From the NCBI RefSeq assembly GCF_905220565.1, contig NC_059398.1, positions 2,790,001-2,854,000 on the forward strand: a stretch of 64,000 nt of DNA, written 5' to 3'. This document shows positions 12,009-24,000 of the stretch, in pieces. Both the position numbers and the translations under genes were made by a program. This stretch comes from Melitaea cinxia (lineage: Eukaryota > Arthropoda > Insecta > Lepidoptera > Nymphalidae). Under the pieces are notes generated by a model. That model was not told where the DNA came from and did not search any database. It saw only the letters and a list, made by a program, of their open reading frames with translations. How positions within the stretch are numbered: position 1 is the stretch's first letter; the number at the start of each line of letters is the position of its first letter.

Positions 12009-15000
12009 CGTGTGGGAGCGTGCGTGTGTGTGTGTGTGTGGGTACGTGTGCGTGTGTGTGGGTGCGTGTGCGTGCGGGGGTGATCGTGTGCGTGTGTGTG
12101 CGTGTGTGCATGTCTGTGTGTTTGTGTGCGCGCGTGTCACCTCTGGAAGGCGTAGAGCGCGGCGGTGAGCGCGGCGAAGATGAAGAAGCAGTGCGGGCCG
12201 ATGACGTCGCGCAGCGCGGGGAAGCTCATGCCCACGAGGAAGTTGCCCGCCCAGTTGCCCAGCGAGCCCCACGCCATGCCGCCCGGCCGCGGGCCCACCT
12301 CGAACATCTCTGCGGGACACGTGCAGGTAACTTATAGTTAACGTTATACGCGCTCAAGGGAAGGTGAAAAACAAACGTATGGTCTTCCTGATGATAAACA
12401 GATGCCCTAGCTTATGGACGCCAGCAATTTATTCTCAGAAGCTGTGACTACCACACTCACCACAGAAATACAACACTACTTGACAGCTTTGTTATTTAGC
12501 TATGCCATAGTCAGGCTGGTCCAAATTATGAGCAAGATAATGCTGGGTCCTACATCAATAATAAATCTCACCTTATCATATGTAAAATATATTTGTATAA
12601 CAAAAAGTTTATTTTGTAATTAAAATAAAAATTCAACATTCTTTTCTGTACGGTGTTAAATATATTAATTCTAAACTTACCCGAAGCAATGAAATAGGGG
12701 ATAGGACCGAGACCGAACCCATATACCAAAACATATGACAGCACAGCCATCATACACACGTATGGCATCCAAGATAGTGCGTGCTGAAATACAAACGTCC
12801 TTCATATTACACAACATCCAACTTGTTTTTGAAGTAAAACTTCTTTACTGGTGCTTGACTTGGGGATTAAGCTGGTGAATGCGTGATGAGAGCGTTACGA
12901 AAATTGTGATCGGGCTAGGCGAACGGAAGTTGAGAGGGAGATATAAGTTAATGAAGATAGAAAGAGAGTTACGTTTCGTAAGTTTTACTTCAGTCGTGTG
13001 GTCTAAAGCACACTCGTATTTTATTCATCAATGTTATTAATATATATTAATTGTAAATAAGGGGACGTCCATAAATTACGTGATGTTTTTTTTTTTTAAT
13101 TTTCTGTCCTTCCCTCCTGGTGAGATGTAGTGAGGTTTTATTCAACCCACTCCCCCATCCCCCAATCACACGTGAGATTTTTCAAAATGTGGGTTTCTTA
13201 CGTAAACGCGTTGGATTGTTATTGTAAAAAAAAAAAAAAATTGCTTCGTGCTTTTATTTACGACTAGTTAAGACTAGTATAAATCAGGCACGATCAACAA
13301 ATCAGACAGTCAAAAGATGTATAATGTCGAAGTACGAATGAAATTATTTTCTTTCGAACGAATTAGTGAATGACCTTAATTACGATTACGCTTAAGATTA
13401 AATCTTAAGCGTGTACAATCTGGATTAAATGGACCAAAATAGTATAATTTTTTCTTGTTTCAATCAGAAAAAAATTGCGTGATATTTGCCCTCTCTCCAA
13501 CGTAAGATTAGATGAGATTAGACTCGACCCCCTCCCCACCTTAAACGTCTCACGTATTTTATGAACGCCTCCTAAGGGGTAGGAAAAATACATACTAATA
13601 TTATAAAGCTGAAGAATTTGTTTGGTTGATCGGGATTTTCGGGAACTTATACTGGTTCGAATTGAAAAATTCTTTTGAAAAAATAATATTAATACGTTTT
13701 TTCCTTAAATTAACGCAGGTAAGCCTGCAGGCCACAGCTAGTCTTTAATAAAAAATATTATATTATTATTCTTAACGCATATGTTGGTGATATATGTGTG
13801 TGTGTGTATGTTCATGTACATAGTAATCAAATATAACTCACAATATAGATCATAGACACGGCCAGAGACGCTAGCAATACCGCAGCAGCGAGGGTCGACC
13901 CCAGCAGTAGAGGTCTGCGGCCGGTCCTGGGCAGCAGGTACAGCATTATCACGGCTGTGCATACGTTGATAGACCCACAGCCGATAGTCGCGTACTGGGC
14001 CTGCAGTTCCGACAGGCCCGCCTGCTTGAATATCATATGAGAGTAGTAGAACACCTGCGGGGAAAACAGTACAGTGTTAAACTTACATTAGTTCTACAAT
14101 TCAAATTCTAATTTTATTATATTTTAAACTTACACTAGACGACAAACTTTTTTTTTTGTTGCTTATCTTAATAATGACTGGATGAAATGTCAAAAAAAAA
14201 TTGTAGTTGCGTATTTTTTGACATTTCAGATAAGTATAAAAAAATAATCAATATCTAATTTCCTGCACAAAAAAGAAGATCAAGAATCACAGTCAAACTA
14301 TACGGCTCTCAAGTAAAAAAAAAAGTTGAATAAGTTGTGTCGATAGCAGTGGTGGGGTCGAAAAAGCGCTTGCGAGGAGCCCGATGTTGCAAATATTAAT
14401 AGGCAACGATAACCTTACCAAACAGGAATATCCATAAATTACGTCACACGTTAACGGGGAGTACGGGTTTGACGAAGTTTGACATTGTGTGACAAGGGAC
14501 AGGGTTCTTACCTAATAATTGATGTTGGTTTTCTTGAAAAATAATTAAAATGAAAATACAAATAATGTCAAAACTGATGATTTTTTTTTAAATAAATAAT
14601 AATTTACAATTCATGATTGAAATAACATTCGTGTAACGTTCCACTGCTAGGCATAGGCCTCTTTCTTCGTCTAAGTGAAGGATCGAAGCTTAATCCACCA
14701 CGCTGCACTACGGGTTGATGGATATATACAGCATACTATGAGTAACGATCGCTATCAGGTGGGATGGATAGGACCGACTGCTTAACGTGCTCACCGTGAC
14801 CCGGTGGTGAGACCCACAGGGATAGACACTCAGACCGGAAAGAAATATTTGCACAAATCAATTCCGAGCAGGAATCGAATATAGAATCGCCGAAGTTTGA
14901 GCGCATACTCGGCACACTCACCACTACACCAGGGCGAATAATAATTTATAGGTGTAAAATTCCAAAATAGTGACGTCACACTAGGTAGAGAGGGGCCTCT

Positions 15001-18000
15001 CATAAATGTGACCATCTGTGACGAGGGTCAGTCAATAAATAGTAAATTTCGTGTGACATAATTTGTAAATGTGTGTGTGTGTCTAGTGGTATAAAAAAAA
15101 AACCATAAAAACCAATATAGCCCATATTATAGGCTTACAGCATTAATCCCACTAGTCTGCTGGCCGGCCTGCATACTACACGTGAGCAGCAGTATCAGGC
15201 GAAGTCTAGGATCCTGTAGAACGCTCCACATGTTCCACTTCTCGCTGGCCCCTACTTCCACTTGCAACTCTTCACGGAGGAACTCAAGGTCGTCGGTTAA
15301 TGGGACAGACGGGCCTCGGAGACGACTCAATTCTGTAACAAGGATTGTGTTATGTAAAAACAAAATTGAGATAAATGGAGTCAAAGTTTAAAACGGGACA
15401 TGTCTTGTTAGAGTACACCAATTCAAGTACCTAGGTCACATTGTCACAGAAGACCTAAAGTATAATGTTGATATTGAGCGAGAACGCAGGGCGTTGTCGA
15501 TCAGGGCGAACATGTTGGCCCGCAGATTTGCTCGTTGCTCAACACCAGTTAAGATCACGCTTTTTAAAGCTTACTGCACTTCTTTTTATACGAGCAGTCT
15601 ATGGGTCAGCTATACTCAGAGGTCTTACGCCTTAACGCCTTTAGGGCATTGTTGGGGCTGCCGCGGTACTGCAGTGCCTCTAGTATGTTCGCGCACGCAG
15701 GGGTCGACAGTTTCCCGGCCATTCTGCGCAAAAAGGCTAGCTCACTTTTAAGGCGAGTGCGCGGCAGCCGCAACAATGTCTTAAAGGTCATCGCCGATAG
15801 CGGGGACTGTCCAGTACTCAGGCATTTGTGTGACATTACAAAGTCACTTTTAGTTATTAAGTACTAACATTAGTTATTAAGCTTTCATCTTTTATTTTTA
15901 CTAACAATTATGGACCCTTTGTTGTCTGAGTAATAAACATTTTTATTTTTTATTTTTATTTTTTATTATTTAAATACTTAGTTGTAAATTCATTATTAGT
16001 TTATTTTTTTATTATTATTTTTTTTTGGCACCAACCAGTTACGGAACCCTGAACCCACGAAAATGCTGACGTACCAAACTGATGGAATCTTCCCAGACGA
16101 CCACCTGGCGACCACCCTACGAGTTTCTCACATTAGCCAAGTTACCCGTATTAGCCTTTCAATGCCCCACTGTTTTAATTTGTAATTTTATTAATTGTAA
16201 CATTATTTTGATCATTCATTAATCCCTCTTCAACTAAAGCAGTCGTTAGTTATAAGATTTAGTTTTAAGATAATTATTGTATTAATACATAATTAATAAT
16301 TATTCGGTTTTTTTTTCAACCTCTTGACTGCCGCAAACGTAATTAAACATTTCAAGAACTTTGGGATGTTACGTCAAAAATAAAAATAAAATTTAATTTA
16401 TAATAATACGCTAAGATAATTCGAAATCTGGAATGTACAAAACCAATGGCTCAACTTGAGCTGGAGTCTTTTAATTTAAAGGGTCAATTAAAGCGGCCGA
16501 ATCACGAATGTAGTTACTGTATTTTATAATAAATACACATACATGCTTATATTAACTGTAGAAAATATGTGAAAATAGAAACTATCTAACATACAAATTT
16601 AATATGATCCATCGAATCAGATTAAAGTAATTATTCTGCGAATCAACTGACAAAAATTACAAATCGATAACTTTCGCAAACATAATTTAATTTATAAAGT
16701 ATTATACATCAACATATTATTCTAAAGACTGTCTCACCTTTAATAGCGGCAGCTTCGTTTCTCTTAATAACAAACAGATATTTTGGACTTTCAGGCAATA
16801 TAAATAGTACAGGTAAACACACTATGACTAGCAACACGTAGACGGATAGAAGATAGGGCCAGTCGTTAGCACCACCTGAAATAGACCAATATTTCCTAAT
16901 ATTATTAAATACGCTAAAGTGTTCCTACTAAAGATTACATAATAACTAGCTGACCCGGCAATCGTTGTCTTGCCGCTAAACGCTATTAAAAATAGGGGTT
17001 GATGGTAGAGGGTTGAAAATTTAGGGTTGTATGTATTTTTTAATGTTGTATCATAAAAAAATAGAAATTAAAAATTTTGTCTAAAAAATAAAAAAAAAAT
17101 TAGGGGTGGACTACCCCTAACATTTAGGGGGATGAACAATAGATGTTGGCCGATTCTCATAGATACCGGATAAGCACAAAAAATTTCATCAAAATCGGTC
17201 AAGCCGTTTCGGAGGAGTATGGCAACGAAAGCTGTGACACGAGAATTTTATATATTAGATAATAAAATACGTGATTACAGAAAGAAGTTTTTATTTTACT
17301 TTAGAGATAATTTTTAGATCTCTGTTCCTGACTCTGGAGTTTCACATCTAAAAGTATTCTTTCTATGTGTAGATATTTTTAAACAAAATAAAAACTTTTT
17401 TTCTATAAGACAGCATGTAAATTCCCTATGGAAGAAATCTCATAAAACATGGACAAATGCAGACCAAATTCTCATACAGGGTTATGAGAGGCGAGATCTG
17501 ATAGATTCTTATAACTCGGTATGAGATTTTGGTCTACATTTGTCTATTTTTTATGAGATTCTTTCCATAGGGTCGGTTGAAGTTAGGAAAATAACTAAAA
17601 CTACGAACTAAGTTCTAAAAAATATTATCTAGATTAAATATATTTAGAATGAAGACAAGCTAAAGGCATTAAACATAAATGCTTAAATAAAACACCTGTT
17701 AGACATCTGAAACCGTATCTCAGAATTAAAAACCTATTGTATTTAACTGATTTTTTGTATACAGCTTCAAAATGTAACAATATATAATAAATAGGTGGTA
17801 TAATTAAATGCCTTTCACTGTATTTTAATTTTTACTCGCGAATATATTGATATATTGAATAAGATAATTATAATCACCTAATATAAAATCCAATCCCATA
17901 ACTTGCCCCACCAGAACACCAACATTGACCCCCATGGGGCAGGCAACACCCATTGCCCCAGTCAGGCTCGGTGGTGATAGCTCAGTTAAGTACATAGGAA

Positions 18001-21000
18001 CTATGCTTGTCGTAAGACCTATTGGATGAGAATATATTAATATATTATTGAAATACAAGTATTCATATTAGGGCCAGGGTCCATATTAGGATCTTTTTCT
18101 CTCGTCTTCTAAAAAATATTATTTTATTTAAAATTTCTAAGCGTTGCTTTAAAATTAAAATTATTTTAAAAGAAAACACAAAAGATAAAAAAAAACTTTT
18201 ATTATACTACTTATGTAAAAGTTTTTGAACTATTAAGTGTATAATTTATCATATTATATTTATCTATTTCATATTTCAATGTGTATATTTTTATTTTTTT
18301 AATTATATGGTATACTAACCTCCAGCCAAACCGACTAATAATCTTCCAACTATAAGCATTTCAACAGAATTAGCGGCTCGACAGAATAAAAATAGTACTG
18401 CACCCGCAATGAACAGAATATTCGTTACTATTGTAGCATTCTTTCTGTGACAAAAACAAATAAATGATTTTGATAACTTGCTACATTATTTATTTTTTTA
18501 ATAGTAAGGCTGTCTCATATTGCGTTTGATAGTACAAACAACTGGACAGATTTCAACTAACGATAAATTTCCTTTTATTAGGTACTCCTGTCTTTACTTG
18601 GCTTTTATAAAAAAAAATTACAACTTCTTTATTCATTGTAGAGTTTTAACCAACAATGCGTATCGATAGTATGAGAAAGTATATTGTGTAATAATAATAT
18701 GAGTATTTTTCATATAATTTAATTTTCAGATACAAATAAAGCTAAACGAATAAATAAATACAATAACTAAAAAAAATAAAATTAAAATTAACAAATTTAA
18801 ATAATAAATTAACAAGTTTAAATAATAAATTAAAGAATTTTATGTCTGTATGTCTAAAGATTTGTTACATTTTCAAGGGAAAATAAGAGTTAGCGACTAC
18901 AGAAATAATGTTGTTGCAAAATAAAAAGTACAGTGAGGAAATTTTTTAAAAAAAGAAAACAATTTAATATATATTGTAATCTCTACATCCTTCTGCTACC
19001 TGGAGAAAGAGGCCTATGCCGAAGAGGGGAATCTTACAGACTGAATTGCGAATATATTATTCTAGCTTTTTCTTTAGGTACGTTTGTGAATGAACATTAT
19101 TTACACTATTTCAATGGTTATTAGTTATATTTCTATTATATATATTATTGTTAATAAAAATAAAAAATAGTTATAGCAGTCGGCTGTTACCTGTAACACA
19201 AGCATTAAGTTGTTTACCATAGGAACAGTCGACCGTGTGTGTATGTTATATACTATTTATTTATTATATATAAATTGTACTAAATCAACTTCTTTTCCAT
19301 TTTAAAGTTAATAATTTTTTTTACAGTGTACAATATGGTTTCACTAGAGGTCGCTCTACGACAGATGCTGGTGTGACACTTCTCAAACATCATAATGCTT
19401 GGGAGAGGTCATAAAATGCTATTGGTGTATTTTGCGACTTATCAAAGGCATTTGATTGCGTCGACCACGGGATCTTAATAAGTAAACTTGAGTTTTACGG
19501 CGTTAGTAGTACAGCTCTTAATCTAACTACTTCATATATATCTAATAATTCAACACGTATCAATAAACGGAACGAAGTCTTCTGGATCTGTTCTAAAAAT
19601 GGGCGTTCCAAAGGGGTCGATTCTAGATCCTTTTCTTTTTTTAATATATATAAATGATCTGCCATTTTATGGTAAGTATATTTGTGATATAGTGCTATTT
19701 GCAGATGACACATCTCTTATATTTAAAGTTGATAGGAAAAAGTAAATTATGATGACGTGAACACTTCTTTGTAGCGAATTCCAGATTGGTTTAAAATAAA
19801 TAACTTGGTTTTAAACGCCAAAAAAACCAAGTGCGTTGTGTTTTCGTTACTTAATGTTAAGCATCCAAATTATAATTTTATAATAAATAACGAGAGGCTT
19901 AGTGTCAATGATACTACAGTTTTTAGGGATACATTTGGACTATATAAAGAGAAAAACTTAACCTACCTTCCAAATTTGTTAGCGAGGACGGAACCCAGTA
20001 TGGAGCCTGTGCAACCACCCACTATGAATATGGATACGACGGAAGACCAGAGCACGTTGAGCCATGTTTTATCCAAAGGCAAGTCGTAGCGACTTATAAA
20101 ACTTTCGTTGCAGAAGGTCTTGATAAGCTGGAATTTAAGTTGAAATCTTTAATAGACTGGACTTAAGTATTTATTTGTTATAATTCTAGCTTGAAAACTT
20201 TAGTGATTAAGAAAGAAATAACAATAAATTAATTTTATTGACGTAGAGCACAGAAATATTTGCTAAAAATTTATAGTATCCCTATTGAAGAAGTACCTCA
20301 TTTTTTACAGAAGATCACAGCTTAATACTAATCTCAAGTAGTGATGAGGTGGTGTATACCTGTGGCAAGTAAGGCAACCAGAGCTCCTGGGGAGCGTCGG
20401 GAGTAGGGTCGGCAACGCGCTTGCGATGCTCTTGGTGTTGCAGGCATCTATAGGCTATGGTATCCGCTTAGTACGAAGCGGGTCCATAGGCTTGTTTGTC
20501 TAATCTTCATAAAATAAGAAAATGTAATAAGGTTTTTTTTTTTTAAATTACATCAGCTGGAGTATTGACGACTCCGATGTTGAACCCAACGGGCAAGGAA
20601 GAACCTAAGGTGGTCACCACCCCGGCTAGTATCAAGTAGAACGACCATCCCGCTTTCACCTCGTGCGTTTCAGTCAAGTGCTGATGCTCGTTGGCCACCT
20701 GCAAGAAGTTTTTACAATATAACTTGTTAAAATGTAACATTTTTAAAATAAATTAAAAAAAAACCATCATTATCAATAAAAATTTCATAAAAATATTTAT
20801 TCCTCCAAGTAAGGGGTAGTCCATCAATCACGTGAGGATCGAATCAGAGTATCGGAAAAACATCACGAAATAACAAGGAGGGGAGGCTATATTTTGATCT
20901 TACGTGTATTTAATTTTCATTTGAAATCGTGATTTCTTAACAAAATTAAAAAAAAAAAAACATCCTGCACTTTGATGCCTGTCTAGAAATTTGTGTCACG

Positions 21001-24000
21001 ATACTTAATTTTTCAAAACTTAATCAGATTATGCCTGTTTTTAAACATAATATTCTCAAATTTTCAACTTACTTTACACAAAAACTACACGTGTTACTTT
21101 ACACAAAACTACATTTTTGGGTATGGATTGTCTAAAACCTCACCAAACATCACTAGGGGGGGGGGGGGAACAAAAATAGCTAAAAACACCACGTAATTAA
21201 TGGATGACCCCCTAATTAGAACATATTGTTATAACTTGTCTGCTTAGCCTGATTGAATTTAGTTACACACGAAATCTCCCAAAACTAGTAAATTCTAAAT
21301 ACAATAATCTATGCAGTTTCACTTATGATCACTTTAAAGTTATACAAGTTTATATAGGTATTATCTTCTTAGTATAGATTATTTTCTAAGTTTTCATTCA
21401 CTTTGTACGACTTACCTTTGTAATATTTATGCCCAGAGTAAACATAAATCATCGTCAATTCGAATCGATTCAATAAAGATTACTATTTTAAAGATAATTG
21501 ATCTAAACAGATTGACAGAAAGGCTCGTGAGTAACTAATTGAAAGAAGATGAAATGCATCACTAAGTAAGTCACAATGTCAAACATTAACAGTAAAAAGC
21601 ATTTGCAACAATAGGGAAAAAACTCGACCTTTCTTGACAAATAAACGATTAGGTATTTAGAAAGAAAACGATAGCTTGTATAAGTAATAAGGGAAAAAAT
21701 TGAAGAAGTAGGAATGAAAGATATAAATACTATTGTAATCTATTTAGAAAAGGGAATTTATTGGCGTATTTTAAGCTAGAACATAGATTTATGAGAGCAG
21801 TGGTTATGTCCAGGGTGAATGGCACCACAGAACAGAAATAGAAGACAGGCCAGAACCAGTCACAACGTAAACTGTCGATCACGACGAATTTTAAAATGAT
21901 TGTAGCGAATCCGTGTCCGGTGATAGCTGATTTGTTATTTAGGAATTTATTATCATTTTATAATAAGTACTATACATTAGGGATCGTGTAAAGCTTGGCT
22001 GATTTGAAACATCTTTTATTTTTATATACAGTTATAGCCTAATACGTGATAACAAGTCGTGAAGACTAATCAAATACGAATCTGGGCGAATGGTAAATTT
22101 ATACAATAAGCTTTAAAAAAATCATTTGATTTTTTTATTCTGACAGTTGAACTAAAACATTTCTTTTCAAATATAAATAATTTTGTAATACTTATATATA
22201 TGTTTGGTAACATAGTTTAGTATAACTACTCAGAACAAGTGCTAGTGATTTAATAATTATCGTTACTTACGAAACGCAAACGCGTGAATAAACATCGTGC
22301 AAAAGGAGAAAAACAACGAATACAAAGCAGTATTAACTTGGTGATCTATTCAAAAGCGATGCTTTTTATGTGCATACATGTAATATAATTAAATTTATAA
22401 AAAAAAAATCATTACTTCCAAACACCAAATCTATGTACATTTTTATATTATTTAAAACATTTGTGCATATACAAAATTTGTGGATTAAATCAAAAACAGT
22501 TACGTAAAAGGATACACGTAAGAGACACGAAAGGAGCGAACATTGTTAGTCCAAATATGAAGGTAGTAAATTCAATCACCAACAGAGCTAACGATGCAGA
22601 CAGACCTGCCACAAACCTGCAATGATTCATATTTAATTAAAGGCGAAACAAGAATAAGAACATTCGAAAAAAGAACCTATTCCTTTTTTGAAAGTATGTT
22701 AAACAAAATAAGAGTAATTTTAAAAAAAATTAGCAGAACGCATGAGGAATGTTTACAAACCTGGTTGAACTAATTTCCAAAGTTTTTGTTAAGTTATCTG
22801 CTAACTGTACCGGCTTATCACCGATGAGTAGAAGGAGCGACTTCTACTTTACTACTTTTTTTCTAGACTATAGTTAAGGATAAAGGTCAAGGGAGGGCAA
22901 AGTTTAATAATTAATTTATAGGTAAAACAATACTTATTGTTAGTACCAAAACCGTATTGGCATCAAAACGACATATTGATTTGAAAGCCAGGCGAGAAAT
23001 AAAAATTAAAGAATTGAGAAAAATGAATATGAAGTCAATTAAACACTTTTTTTTATAAAAAAATCCAGTGAGATTTGACATTGATATTCTAAAAACAACA
23101 TTTCATCTTATTTAAAACTCATAAATTAAAATAATCCTTTTATTCCATGTTTTCTTTCTATATTCAGATAAGCTCTGGTGGCCAATTACAAACATTTGCA
23201 CATTCTGCGTCCTTAAATGGGCAATGTTTTTTGCGCAAGTAAATTACATAATAATGTAACGACTAGAATATTAAAAATGTTATAAAACATACTTTTTAAT
23301 GTGAAACTTTTATCCTATCGCCAAAAATTTTCGTTCATCTATCGCATGTCGCAAGTGTTCCGAGTGTGTGTTTTGATGTGTATTAATGTAAATGTTTATA
23401 TTCACTAAAGTTTCACTTGTGTCGTGGTTTCATAAAACCACACAATTTTTTTATTTTTATCTTTCCGCGGATGCCAACGAAACTATTTACGAAATCAGAC
23501 GTTATCAATCAAATTATTAACACGCCAACCCAAAAAAAAAATCGAATTTACGCTATACACCTTTGATAAAAGTAATCATACGTTGATTAGTTTTTAAATA
23601 ATTCATTAGTAGTCATTAAATAACACAAACATACTATATTTTCGTCCATCGCGAATATATTAACTAACGTTTAGTTATTAATTTTTAAGTCAAATAACTT
23701 GCCTCACTATTAAAAGTATGTACCTAAATACTAATGTTTAAGCAATAGAGCAGCCTTTCCCAAAGTGGGCGATAACGCCCCCTCTGTGGGCGCTGCAGGC
23801 ATAAAGGGGTAAAAGACCCAGAAAAAAAAATGGCGGCGTTGTGTAGAGGCTTGGGGGCGATTTAAATCATCCTTCACATTATTTTTTTATATTAGAATCG
23901 ATTATGTTTGTTTTATTTTGAATAAAAGATACTCTGTTTAAATACTATAAAGTTGCGTTTCAATAATCATTTTCATTGGCAGATGTAGGCCGTAAGGTAG

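Noticed and set aside
11757..12337. His/Thr-rich and Cys/Val-rich frames around 11.8-12.3 kb
   Set aside because: Translations of the (GT)n microsatellite. Only 12141-12309 on the minus strand is a real exon.
23165..23245. Minus-strand short frame with KKHCPFKDAECANVCNWPP, reminiscent of a DM-type zinc pattern
   Set aside because: Only about 25 codons, cysteine spacing does not match a DM domain, and no splice partner was found.
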